Shown piece by piece: positions 1 to 7,075 of a stretch of DNA of 10,234 bases. Position numbers and translations under genes: made by a program. The stretch comes from an uncultured euryarchaeote. GTDB lineage: Archaea; Thermoplasmatota; Poseidoniia; Poseidoniales; Thalassarchaeaceae. The notes beneath the pieces were generated by a model. The model ran no database searches and had not been told where the DNA came from. It worked only from the letters and a program-made list of their open reading frames with translations. Positions within the stretch are counted from its first letter, which is position 1; each line of letters opens with the position of its first letter. The DNA lies in the NCBI GenBank assembly GCA_937897085.1, contig CALCOR010000292.1, positions 1-10,234 of the forward strand, given 5' to 3'.

Positions 1-40
1 CGTCTACCAACCCTAGGCAAGGAATGGAATATCCAGCCAT
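1..40 (-). CDS. Possible start of a further minus-strand gene, cut by the window edge
   Basis: Reading the minus strand, an ATG at 40-38 opens a frame with no stop up to the window edge (MAGYSIPCLGLVD, then cut). It begins 20 nt after the stop of the VKOR-like gene and has the same orientation, so it could be the next gene of that cluster. Thirteen codons are far too few to recognise a family, and no ribosome binding site or TATA box is clear. This is a position marker more than a firm gene call. Confidence 0.2.
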   Translation of the reverse strand, partial: MAGYSIPCLGLVD

Positions 41-60
41 GGGCAGGCTGCAGGTGCTAC

Positions 61-681
61 TCAGGAGAGGGGCTCGGCCGCCTTTTCCCAGTCGCCGCCA
101 TCATGCGACCTTGAGAGCAGCAGGAACAGTACGAACGAGGCGACGGTGGCGATGTGCGCCATAGTGCAGAAGGGGCATATTACCGGGGCGCTATCGGCGA
201 GAACGAGTTCGACCAGCACGAGCCAGGCGACTGCGGGGAGGCCGAGGCCTGAGAAAACGAGGCCAGCCTTGATCCAGGTGCGGTTCCAGTCCTCCGTAGG
301 AGAGAACAGTAGCGAGAGGGCGATGAAGCCGAGCACGGTGAAAGCCAGCAGCCCGAATATCCCCCATTCGACACCCAGCAATGGCACCTCGTTCCAGCGA
401 CTGTCTCCTATGAGAGCGTGACACCCTTGCACGGTGCAGGCGGTGCTCGCTCCGGCTCCGAGCAACTGGCGATGGATGACCCATGTCCATGTTGAGGCCA
501 GCAGACCACCGAAGATGACCACGTTCAGACCGAGCAGCATCCGGCGGGTGTGCGGCCATTCGGAAATCGCCTCAAGTTTGAGCACCTTCAGAGGAACGCG
601 GCTGACAGGTGCAGAGATCAAGCAACCTGCTCCGATGATGAAGGCGAGCACGTAGAGCATCGGGTCGAGTTCGTGAAGCAT
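61..681 (-). CDS. VKOR-family quinone-linked disulphide-forming membrane protein
   Basis: A 206-residue integral membrane protein with about five hydrophobic segments (near residues 8-28, 46-66, 100-126, 138-162 and 170-190). It has the hallmark cysteines of the vitamin K epoxide reductase family: a loop pair C82/C87 after the second segment, and CPFC (C169/C172) at the start of the last helix. Between them lies the conserved Ser-then-LLGVEWGIFG region that follows the loop cysteines in VKOR proteins. Known family role: the CxxC pair passes electrons to a quinone, and the loop pair oxidises a thioredoxin-like partner, which then forms disulphides in exported proteins. In many bacteria the partner domain is fused to the C-terminus. 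Here the protein ends just after the last helix, and the partner is the gene immediately upstream, whose TGA stop abuts this ATG with no gap, so translational coupling is likely. Confidence 0.87.
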   Translation of the reverse strand: MLHELDPMLYVLAFIIGAGCLISAPVSRVPLKVLKLEAISEWPHTRRMLLGLNVVIFGGLLASTWTWVIHRQLLGAGASTACTVQGCHALIGDSRWNEVPLLGVEWGIFGLLAFTVLGFIALSLLFSPTEDWNRTWIKAGLVFSGLGLPAVAWLVLVELVLADSAPVICPFCTMAHIATVASFVLFLLLSRSHDGGDWEKAAEPLS

Positions 682-1362
682 TCAGGAACCACCGCCGAAC
701 AGGTTGTTCATCGCCACTGGAAGCCCGCCCTCCTGCTGGTCATGCTGTCCCATGTTCCATGCTACCACACCGTTCGGTTGCAGGATGATCGCGAACGGAG
801 TGGACGACACATCCCAATCAGACTTCTCACTGCCATCTATGTCGTTGAGGTAGGTCCAACTGTGCGCTTCTCCGGGGCGGGTGTTGCAGTTCTTGCCACC
901 GTTGCAGCCGTTGTAGTCACTGCGCTCTTGGAAGGCAATGATCTCTTCTGGACTGGTGGACCACCCCGGGATGCCGAGCGAGATGCCGACGGTGATGAAT
1001 TTCACGTAACCACCGAACTGGTCGTGCATGATGCTCATCTCCTCCCCCTCGGTCCAGCAGTGACCACAGTCGGTGTCGATGAACTGGATGACGTACCACG
1101 AGCCCGCCTCACCTTCGACCCAGTCCCTGTTGATATCGTCATAGAGGACGAACTGGTCGCCCCAATCGGCATCGCCTGCGGCATGGGACGGGGCGCTGAG
1201 GTTCGGTGCGAGTTTCCCCTCCTCAGGACCTATGTTCGGTGCCTCGGAGTAGATGATCAGCACGGCGAACATCACTGTGAGCATCCCCATCACGCCGAAC
1301 GCCGCCCACAGTCGTCCGTCACCACCCTCATCGCGCAGCAGCGCGCGTCTTTGTCCGTTCAT
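682..1362 (-). CDS. Membrane-anchored thioredoxin-like disulphide oxidoreductase
   Basis: A 226-residue protein with a short charged N-terminus, one membrane helix (about residues 19-39) and an extracytoplasmic thioredoxin-like domain (about 65-220). The active site is CGHC (C99-C102), preceded by the strand WYVIQFIDTD. STPFAIIL supplies the cis-proline (P189) that normally faces the active site. A second cysteine pair, C153 and C159, sits in a loop (CNGGKNC) not found in minimal thioredoxins. The anchor, the CGHC site and the VKOR-like gene directly downstream (TGA-ATG junction) suggest it is the VKOR partner that donates disulphides to exported proteins. A TlpA/ResA-like reductase is the alternative. 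The ATG at 1362 was chosen because it lies 7 nt after the upstream epimerase stop. The open frame runs 43 codons further back, but only inside that gene. A GTG at 1368 is also possible. Confidence 0.83.
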   Translation of the reverse strand: MNGQRRALLRDEGGDGRLWAAFGVMGMLTVMFAVLIIYSEAPNIGPEEGKLAPNLSAPSHAAGDADWGDQFVLYDDINRDWVEGEAGSWYVIQFIDTDCGHCWTEGEEMSIMHDQFGGYVKFITVGISLGIPGWSTSPEEIIAFQERSDYNGCNGGKNCNTRPGEAHSWTYLNDIDGSEKSDWDVSSTPFAIILQPNGVVAWNMGQHDQQEGGLPVAMNNLFGGGS

Positions 1363-1369
1363 CTGCACG

Positions 1370-2305
1370 TCAACCGATCTCCTCGAAGAGCACCTTCGTG
1401 GTGTGTCGCACCGCTCCCTCTGAATCAAACTTGGGGGTGTAACCTGTGGCCTCCATCCTGCTCGCATCGAGCATCGCTTTGGGCACATCACCCGCCCAGC
1501 CGCGGTCCCCGCCGGTGTACTCTATGCTGACATCCTGCAAGCCAGACCCCTCAACGACGATCTCGGCGATACGGCGAACGCTGCAGGTGTCGCTGCTGCC
1601 CAGGTTGTAGCAGTTGATCGGCTCATCGGCCGTAGCGACGAGATGGAGCATGGCTGCAGCACAGTCGCGGACCTCCATGTACGATTTCTCCTGTCGACCG
1701 TCTCCGAGCACCTCGAGTCGGGTGGGATTATCCTTGAGTTTGTGGATGAAGTCGTAGATGACTCCGTGGGTGCCGCGCGCGCCGACGATGTTGGCGAAGC
1801 GGAACAGCCAGCCTTGCAGGCCGAAGGTGCCGATGAAGGAGGTGATGAGCGCTTCGGAGCCGAGTTTGCTGGCGCCGTAGAGTGAGATGGGGAACAGTGG
1901 GCCGTAGTTCTCCGGAGTTGGCATCTCGGCCGCCTCGCCATAGACTACTGAGGATGATGCGAATGCTATCTTCTGGACTCCCGCCACTCTCATCGCCTCG
2001 AGTACGTTGTATGTCGCAACAGTGCCCTGATTGAGATCGGTGTCGGTGACGCTGGTACCGAGCCGGATGTCAGGATTCGCTGCCAGATGGTAGACCATCT
2101 CGATGCCTTCCATGGCCCCCTTCACCTCCTCGAGGTTCAGCAAGTCGCCGATTACCAGATTCACACCTTCACCATGGTGAGAGAGGAAATCACGGCGTCC
2201 GCTCGACAGGTTGTCGAACACCCGCACCTCATGCCCCCTCTCAAGCAACAAGTCGACGAGATGCGAGCCTACGAAGCCCGCTCCACCGGTCACGAGACAA
2301 TGCAT
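1370..2305 (-). CDS. NAD-dependent sugar-nucleotide epimerase/dehydratase (extended SDR)
   Basis: A 311-residue cytoplasmic enzyme of the extended short-chain dehydrogenase family, the group containing UDP-glucose 4-epimerase and dTDP-glucose 4,6-dehydratase. Visible motifs are the N-terminal Rossmann TGGAGFVG (residues 6-13), D31 after the second strand to bind the NAD ribose, GDL (53-55), the strand with the conserved serines (FASSSVVYG, 115-123), and the catalytic YGASK (Y143, K147). The length is typical of the family. The likely reaction is epimerisation or dehydration of an NDP-sugar for surface glycans, but the substrate cannot be read from the sequence. The frame stays open to a GTG at 2380. 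The ATG at 2305 is preferred because it puts the Rossmann motif at the very N-terminus, as usual. It is the first clear gene of the minus-strand cluster and is followed after 7 nt by the thioredoxin-like gene. No clear TATA box lies just upstream. Confidence 0.9.
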   Translation of the reverse strand: MHCLVTGGAGFVGSHLVDLLLERGHEVRVFDNLSSGRRDFLSHHGEGVNLVIGDLLNLEEVKGAMEGIEMVYHLAANPDIRLGTSVTDTDLNQGTVATYNVLEAMRVAGVQKIAFASSSVVYGEAAEMPTPENYGPLFPISLYGASKLGSEALITSFIGTFGLQGWLFRFANIVGARGTHGVIYDFIHKLKDNPTRLEVLGDGRQEKSYMEVRDCAAAMLHLVATADEPINCYNLGSSDTCSVRRIAEIVVEGSGLQDVSIEYTGGDRGWAGDVPKAMLDASRMEATGYTPKFDSEGAVRHTTKVLFEEIG

Positions 2306-2530
2306 GGTGCGCCCGCCGACCGACCGCCCCCCCTTGACCGTTGCGCGCCTGCGTGGAGCGGCTGTGCTGCCATGGTTCACTTTCAGCGGTCTCCCCAGGG
2401 GGGAGCAGTGTCACATTCAGCGCGAAGTGGTCAGGGGTGCCACCGAATCTGACTTGGACCGCCAGAGACAGCTGGTCAACTCGGTGCTCACGACGATGAA
2501 CACAACTACGACTAGAAGCGCCGGGAATGT
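2241..2530 (-). pseudogene. Possible small exported protein, maybe frameshifted
   Basis: The spacer between the divergent genes reads suspiciously like protein on the minus strand, but in two different frames. From about 2530 to 2475 one frame encodes a strongly hydrophobic stretch (FITFPALLVVVVFIVVSTEL), like a membrane anchor, and stops at 2419-2417. The neighbouring frame then reads an alternating, strand-like segment (LSLAVQVRFGGTPDHFALNV, then TLLPPGETAESEPW) over about 2476-2370. It stays open to 2241, inside the epimerase. A single-base slip near 2475 would join anchor and beta domain. There is no convincing ATG: a TTG at 2554 is the nearest start for the first frame. It could be a decayed or frameshifted small gene at the head of the minus-strand cluster, a sequencing error, or chance. 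Confidence 0.25.
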
Positions 2531-2536
2531 GATGAA

Positions 2537-2803
2537 ATGACAAAAAAGACACAAACCGAAGAGAATGGAAACCAGACCGAAATGGACATGCCCGACTCAC
2601 TGTTGGTCGGCTACGTCCGCAAGAGCAACGCCGGGGGTGCGCTGAAGATCTCGATCAACACCAGCGCCTTCCAGGACTGCTCGACCTACGAGACCAGCGA
2701 TGGCCAGACCTACGTGCCGCTCGTGATCAGCATGAACGCGGTGCGCCGCGTCATCGATGGCGAACGTGCCGTAACGACCGTCAGCCAGCTTCAGGACAAC
2801 TGA
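2537..2803 (+). CDS. Conserved-looking small hypothetical protein, 88 residues
   Basis: I do not recognise this family. The first 19 residues are polar and probably disordered (rich in T, E, N, Q and K). The rest (about 20-86) looks like a compact mixed fold: strand LLVGYVRKS, a glycine turn, strand ALKISINTS, a short acidic region with one cysteine (C48), strand TYVPLVISM, helix NAVRRVIDGE, and final strand AVTTVSQ. It has no signal peptide or membrane helix, so it is probably cytoplasmic. The layout of strands and one basic helix would suit a small nucleic-acid-binding or regulatory protein such as a swapped-hairpin (AbrB-like) fold, but no diagnostic motif proves this. The gene is monocistronic in appearance, is divergent from the epimerase cluster, and is followed after 12 nt by a strong RNA hairpin. 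The ATG at 2537 is supported by codon bias and by the polar N-terminus; the Shine-Dalgarno match is weak. Confidence 0.72.
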   Translation: MTKKTQTEENGNQTEMDMPDSLLVGYVRKSNAGGALKISINTSAFQDCSTYETSDGQTYVPLVISMNAVRRVIDGERAVTTVSQLQDN

Positions 2804-2815
2804 TGCTGCCCCCCC

Positions 2816-2847
2816 GGCGCGTCCGAGCCAGCAGGCTCGGGCGTGCC
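2816..2847 (+). terminator. 14-bp hairpin behind the small-protein gene
   Basis: Bases 2816-2829 pair with 2834-2847 around a four-base AGCA loop. Two of the 14 pairs are G-U wobbles (2819/2844 and 2822/2841) that would be A-C mismatches in minus-strand RNA, so the structure favours a plus-strand transcript. It starts 12 nt after the stop of the 88-residue gene. Only a short T run (2857-2859) follows, so it is not a classical intrinsic terminator. It may be a 3'-end stabiliser or processing site. Confidence 0.5.
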
Positions 2848-2937
2848 ACACCCGGGTTTCTCTGTGCCAGCCAATCTCTCGCCCACAGGCGCATCAGGTG
2901 GTATGAATGTAAGATTCGAACCTGTCGGACTGAACAA

Positions 2938-2945
2938 CTAAATAT
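2938..2945 (+). promoter_or_regulatory. TATA-like box for a leaderless glycosyltransferase mRNA
   Basis: CTAAATAT lies in an otherwise GC-rich spacer, centred about 27 nt before the ATG at 2969. Archaeal TATA boxes are normally centred about 26-27 nt before the transcription start, so transcription would begin at or next to the start codon. No Shine-Dalgarno sequence precedes the ATG, which agrees with a leaderless transcript. Confidence 0.5.
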
Positions 2946-2960
2946 CGCTCGCGTGGCGAG
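2946..2960 (+). promoter_or_regulatory. Inverted element CGCTCGC-N3-GCGAG in the glycosyltransferase promoter
   Basis: Directly after the TATA-like box lies an inverted repeat, CTCGC-GTG-GCGAG, preceded by CG. The same 15-base pattern, with only the three central bases different, recurs at 7076-7090 before the esterase gene. The position between TATA box and start codon would suit a repressor operator. A short 5' hairpin or chance in GC-rich DNA are the alternatives. Confidence 0.3.
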
Positions 2961-2968
2961 AATCATCG

Positions 2969-3931
2969 ATGCAGGCGGCTTCTGAGGAGCCTGGCGCGAC
3001 GCGCCCGAGCGGACCCATCATTGCGGCGATGCCCCTCTACAACGAAGAGGAGACCGTCGGTTCCGTCGTGCTGCAAGCGAAACGCCACGTTGACAAAGTG
3101 CTCTGCCTCGACGATGGTTCATCCGACGCCTCCGCGCGCATCGCCCGCAAGTGCGGGGCACAGGTGCACCAGCACCGCTACAACCGCGGTTACGGAGGTG
3201 CGCTCAAGTCGATTTTCACCATCGCACGTGAGGAGAACGCAGAGGTGTTGGTGATCCTCGACAGCGACGGTCAGCACGACCCCGACGACATACCGGCTCT
3301 GCTCGCTCCGATACTCGATGGCAGGGCAGATTTCGTCATCGGCTCGCGGTTCATTGACGGAGGTGGCGGAGATGACATGCCTTCCTATAGAAAGCTGGGC
3401 GTCAAGGTGATATCCACCGCATCAAACATGGCTAGCAATCTCGGAATCAAGGACACCCAGAGTGGTTATCGCGCCTTTAGCCGCCGAGCACTCAAGCGCA
3501 TCAGGTTTGAGCAGGAGGGCATGGAATCAACCTTGGAGATGCTCGAGGAGTGCGCCTCCAACGATCTGGCGGTTCACGAGGTCCCGACCGTGGTGCGCTA
3601 TGATGTCCCCAAAGGATCACGCTTCACCGCCATGAGCCACGGATTCACGGTACTCTCGTATGCGTTGGTCAGCCTGTCACAGAAGAAGCCGCTGATCGTG
3701 TTCGGCGCCCCTGGAGCGGCTCTGCTCAGCCTCGGTGCGGGCATCGGCATGCGCGCCCTCAACAGCGTCAACCAACTTACAGACGGGACTGTAACATTGG
3801 ATGTGGGTCCTGGTCTCACGGCAGCCTGGGTCGGCATGCTGGGAATCTCGCTGCTGTTCACGGGGGTCATCCTGCACGCCGCCCGACACACCTTGCGACG
3901 GCTGTTGATGGCCGACTTCGGCATCGAATGA
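2969..3931 (+). CDS. Membrane-anchored family 2 glycosyltransferase (polyprenyl-phosphate sugar synthase type)
   Basis: A 320-residue GT2 (GT-A fold) enzyme like dolichol-phosphate mannose or glucose synthases. It shows AAMPLYNEEETV (19-30), the first acidic motif DDGSSD (48-53), NRGYGGALKSIF (72-83), the metal-binding DSDGQHD (98-104, DxD at D98/D100), GSRFIDGGG (125-133), and TQSGYRAFSRRAL (163-175), all typical of this subfamily. Two membrane helices follow (about 241-262 and 283-304), as in multi-membrane DPMS-like enzymes. The likely reaction is transfer of a sugar from an NDP- or GDP-sugar to a dolichol-type phosphate on the cytoplasmic face, giving the lipid-linked donor for N-glycosylation or glycolipids; donor and acceptor are inferred. 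The ATG at 2969 fits the TATA-like box 27 nt upstream. The transporter gene follows after 56-74 nt in the same direction, with a hairpin between them. Confidence 0.88.
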   Translation: MQAASEEPGATRPSGPIIAAMPLYNEEETVGSVVLQAKRHVDKVLCLDDGSSDASARIARKCGAQVHQHRYNRGYGGALKSIFTIAREENAEVLVILDSDGQHDPDDIPALLAPILDGRADFVIGSRFIDGGGGDDMPSYRKLGVKVISTASNMASNLGIKDTQSGYRAFSRRALKRIRFEQEGMESTLEMLEECASNDLAVHEVPTVVRYDVPKGSRFTAMSHGFTVLSYALVSLSQKKPLIVFGAPGAALLSLGAGIGMRALNSVNQLTDGTVTLDVGPGLTAAWVGMLGISLLFTGVILHAARHTLRRLLMADFGIE

Positions 3932-3949
3932 TGCCCTCGTATACGCACC

Positions 3950-3969
3950 CGCAGCACTATCGTGCTGCG
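3950..3969 (+). other. 8-bp hairpin between glycosyltransferase and transporter genes
   Basis: Bases 3950-3957 (CGCAGCAC) pair perfectly with 3962-3969 (GTGCTGCG) around a TATC loop. It starts 18 nt after the glycosyltransferase stop and ends 18 nt before the first possible transporter start. No T run follows. It could attenuate read-through, mark an RNA processing site, or lie in the transporter's 5' leader. Confidence 0.4.
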
Positions 3970-4005
3970 AACGCTTGATGGAGGGCCTTGAGCCGCGTCC
4001 CTCCG

Positions 4006-7000
4006 ATGGCATCCGATTCCGATGATCCCGCAGCATCAGAACGAATCAAACGGCTGCTGACGGGATTGAAGGCAAACCCGGTGTTAACCAGCTTGAGCGA
4101 TATCTCGGGCGAATTCAAGGTCGTCACCGACGACATCGGGGCGCGGATGCACGACTTCACTGAGAATCAGGTCGACCGCTTCTACCGCGTCCTGCTGCGC
4201 TCACCCGGCCCGATCGTGGTGATGATGGTGCTGCTCACGGCACTCATTGGTAAGGATGCGCTCGATTTCGGACAGCAGATCAACGGCGATGTCGAGATCT
4301 ACCTGCCAGACGGCGCCGAATCGACCGAATTGCTGCTCGAGGTGCGCGAGCAGTGGTCGACCGACATCGTGCTGCTGTACATCCACACGAACAACGCCAT
4401 CGCCGACCCGGCGATTAGGGGAACCGAGGACATCACGGATGTGGCCATCCTCAAACAGATCAGTTTCCTCGAAGGTGATGACGACAACAAGGCCGAAGGG
4501 CGCTACGCCCGAGGAATAGACTGGTCGAAGGAGGACCGCGGCCGGGAGGACGGAGTCGTCTGGATTCTGAGCGTCGCCCAATTGGTCAAGGAATCTAATT
4601 CCGCCTCAGGAAGGTTCGCCTGCGCCACCGAACGCTACGCGGTGCCGTTCACCAGCACGCAGGAATGCACGGTGGCAGGGCAGGACCCAAGAGAGGATTA
4701 CGTGATTCCCGACAACCAGGAAGAGGTTGACAACATCATCGACAATCTCGGCAGCGCGCTCGAGAGTCTGGTGGTCGACACGAATGGGGACAACATCAAC
4801 GACACCGCGGTCATCGTGATGGGAATCCGTTTCGAGATGCAGGGTACGGACATCGACCCCCGTACAGACCCCTCGGGAGATGCCATTCAGGATCACAAGG
4901 CGTTCCTGATGCACCTGAAATCGGTGCTCGACGACTGCGCTGAAAACCCCGCCATCCGCCAGGCGTATGACAACCCCGACAGCGATCCCTACAACGACGC
5001 TCTGTGCGCCCGCGACTACGCCGGCCTGAGGCTATCCAGCATGAATCCGGAGCGCTGGGATGAGTTGCCCACCCGCCAGGCGATCACCATCACCGGCCTC
5101 ACCCCTGTCCTGCACGACGTCTCAGACGCGATCTACGTCGCCCTCGAGGAGATGCTGCCGCTCAGCCTTGCCTTCGTTTGCATCACGATGATCGTGTTAC
5201 ACCGCAACCCGAAGGTGCTCATCATCTGCGGGACACCGATCGTGATGAGCCTCGCGGTCACCTTCGGGGCGACCGTGCTGCTGGACATCATGCTCACACC
5301 GATGATTATCGCCGCAGGCCCCATCCTAATCGGACTCGGCGTCGATTACGCGTTGCATCTCATCAATCGTATCGAAGAGAACCGCAACAAGTTGCTTGAG
5401 GAGAACGCGGAGGAAGTGTGGAGGGCGCGACGCGACGGAGATATTCCAGAGGTGATCGATCCATGGGACCCCGACCTGTACCTCAAGGCGACCACACAAT
5501 CCGTGATGACCACCGGACACGCTGTACTGCTATCGGCGATCACGACAATCGCCGGATTCAGTGTGCTCTCCTGGGCATGGCTCGTACCCATCCAACCGAT
5601 GCGCACCGTGGGAATCACGCTGGTGCTAGGCATCACCTGCACCTTCATCTTCAGCATGGTGCTGGTGCCCACGCTCGGATGGATGGTACGCTATCAGAAA
5701 AAGGGCGGCAAGCAGGCTGAGAAGGTGTGGGCGCGCATCGGTGAGATACCGGTGCGCGGAGTGGCGTTCGTGCTGGTCGGCACTCTGTTTTTCAGTATCA
5801 TTGGTGCGGTCATAATGGGCGATGAGTTCGGCAAGGAAATCACCGCCGGATCGAATGAAGTCCCGCCTGACCTGGAGTCATACGAGGCGCTTGCTGAGTA
5901 CTCGCGGGTGTTCGAGGGTGGTCAGACGAGCATGTTCATCGTCGATGCGACCGAACGAGGCAGACGCAACGACACAGCTCCGATCCGGGACATTGGTGTG
6001 CTCGACGGCATAGAAGAGATGCAGACAGAACGCATCGACAGGGTGGCGAACACTACCAGCATCAGTCTGGTAACGTTTCTCAAGGCAGTTCACATCAACG
6101 TCAATGTCTCAGGTGTTGAACTGTATGACCGCAGCCTGTGGGAACTGCTGCACTCCCCCTGCTGGGATGATGTCCTGCAACCCGAATGCATCACCAGCGG
6201 TGATGCGGTCATGACCACGCTCACGACACGTGATGCGATGGTCAACGTCGCCTTCGACACCCTCTCGTTCGAGGTTCGTTCGATGCTGATGAACGAGCCT
6301 GTGCCGAATCTCGGCGAAACGAAGACCCTCGTCTACGTCAACCAACCGTACATCCGTCTGTCATACGCCGGGGAACTGCGCATACTGATCGACTCATACC
6401 TCGTAGATGGGATTGGTGTCGACGGAGTGAGTAACTCCCTGCTCACTGGTGGGCTGCCTGTCTCACTGGACATCAATCTCGGCATCCACGACGCGCAGAC
6501 AGACGCCACCATCGCCACGATGATCGTGCTGCTGATCGTGATGTGCTTCCTGTTCAGGAGTCCGCGCCTGGCTTTCTTCACCATGACGTCTGTGGCAGTG
6601 GTGGTGCTCTGGCAGCCGCTGCTGATGAACCGAGGCGACGTCAACGTCAACGTGTTCACCGCCATGGTCAGTACGATAGTGTTCGGCATAGGAGTCGACG
6701 ACTCGATACACGTCATGGACCGGATACGGGAGGAAGGCGAGACGCCGGGTGGCATCGTCAAGGCGGTAGCGCGCACTGGCCAGACGATCTTCGAAACCAC
6801 CGCCACCACCTGTGCTGGACTGGCTGCTGGGCTGACCGTCGCCATACCCGCCCTGAGGAACTTCTTCCTGCTGATGATGATGCTGATCTTCCTCGCGCTG
6901 CTCACCTCGGCGATCCTGCTCCCATCGCTGCTCGTTGCTTGGCAATCCATCAAGGGTAAACTGACCGGAGAAAGTCACTGGCAGGATTACGACGAGCCGG

Positions 7001-7044
7001 TTCAACTCGCCAGCTCCGCCACTCTAGATGCTGAACTTGACTGA
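4006..7044 (+). CDS. RND/MMPL-family membrane transporter (12 TM, internally duplicated)
   Basis: A 1012-residue protein with the two-fold RND layout. A cytoplasmic N-terminus leads to TM1 (about 68-87), a large outer loop (about 88-383), TM2-6 (about 384-559), TM7 (about 585-605), a second outer loop (about 606-833), and TM8-12 (about 834-979). The two halves carry equivalent helix-4 motifs, GLGVDYALH (D447) and GIGVDDSIH (D898/D899). These resemble the acidic positions used for proton coupling in the MMPL/HAE2-3 branch. Family members export lipids, hopanoids or hydrophobic compounds; the substrate here is unknown. Six cysteines lie in the outer loops (C206, C221, C311, C334, C719, C728), an even number suited to disulphides. 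The acidic and DxD-rich outer loops (for example DTNGDNIND) may bind calcium. The start is uncertain: an in-frame TTG lies at 3988, but GGAGGG sits only 2 nt before it, so the ATG at 4006 is preferred. Confidence 0.87.
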   Translation: MASDSDDPAASERIKRLLTGLKANPVLTSLSDISGEFKVVTDDIGARMHDFTENQVDRFYRVLLRSPGPIVVMMVLLTALIGKDALDFGQQINGDVEIYLPDGAESTELLLEVREQWSTDIVLLYIHTNNAIADPAIRGTEDITDVAILKQISFLEGDDDNKAEGRYARGIDWSKEDRGREDGVVWILSVAQLVKESNSASGRFACATERYAVPFTSTQECTVAGQDPREDYVIPDNQEEVDNIIDNLGSALESLVVDTNGDNINDTAVIVMGIRFEMQGTDIDPRTDPSGDAIQDHKAFLMHLKSVLDDCAENPAIRQAYDNPDSDPYNDALCARDYAGLRLSSMNPERWDELPTRQAITITGLTPVLHDVSDAIYVALEEMLPLSLAFVCITMIVLHRNPKVLIICGTPIVMSLAVTFGATVLLDIMLTPMIIAAGPILIGLGVDYALHLINRIEENRNKLLEENAEEVWRARRDGDIPEVIDPWDPDLYLKATTQSVMTTGHAVLLSAITTIAGFSVLSWAWLVPIQPMRTVGITLVLGITCTFIFSMVLVPTLGWMVRYQKKGGKQAEKVWARIGEIPVRGVAFVLVGTLFFSIIGAVIMGDEFGKEITAGSNEVPPDLESYEALAEYSRVFEGGQTSMFIVDATERGRRNDTAPIRDIGVLDGIEEMQTERIDRVANTTSISLVTFLKAVHINVNVSGVELYDRSLWELLHSPCWDDVLQPECITSGDAVMTTLTTRDAMVNVAFDTLSFEVRSMLMNEPVPNLGETKTLVYVNQPYIRLSYAGELRILIDSYLVDGIGVDGVSNSLLTGGLPVSLDINLGIHDAQTDATIATMIVLLIVMCFLFRSPRLAFFTMTSVAVVVLWQPLLMNRGDVNVNVFTAMVSTIVFGIGVDDSIHVMDRIREEGETPGGIVKAVARTGQTIFETTATTCAGLAAGLTVAIPALRNFFLLMMMLIFLALLTSAILLPSLLVAWQSIKGKLTGESHWQDYDEPVQLASSATLDAELD

Positions 7045-7059
7045 TGCCCCCTAATGCGA

Positions 7060-7066
7060 CATATTG
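7060..7066 (+). promoter_or_regulatory. Possible TATA-like box upstream of the esterase gene
   Basis: CATATTG is the only AT-rich stretch in the gap after the transporter. With usual archaeal spacing, transcription would start near 7090, just before the candidate starts GTG 7094, GTG 7103 and ATG 7109. This suggests the esterase has its own promoter rather than relying only on read-through from the transporter. Confidence 0.3.
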
Positions 7067-7075
7067 AACAGGGGC

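Noticed and set aside
1..113. Plus-strand open frame entering from the left edge (RLPTLGKEWN...)
   Set aside because: It ends inside the VKOR gene on the opposite strand, has no recognisable motif, and is too short to support as the tail of a convergent gene.
550..1530. Long plus-strand open frame of 326 codons
   Set aside because: It is antisense to the Trx-like gene and parts of its neighbours, which have clear domains and motifs. Its own translation is His/Val/Arg-rich without motifs.
2912..2922. Minus-strand GGTTCGAATCT looks like a tRNA T-arm
   Set aside because: The flanking bases do not form the five-pair T stem, and no D arm, anticodon arm or matching acceptor ends are found within about 90 nt.
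6333..6953. 206-codon minus-strand open frame inside the transporter
   Set aside because: It is a shadow of the RND gene. The plus-strand reading has ordered membrane helices and the GVDD motif; the minus reading is Ser/Thr/Pro-rich noise.
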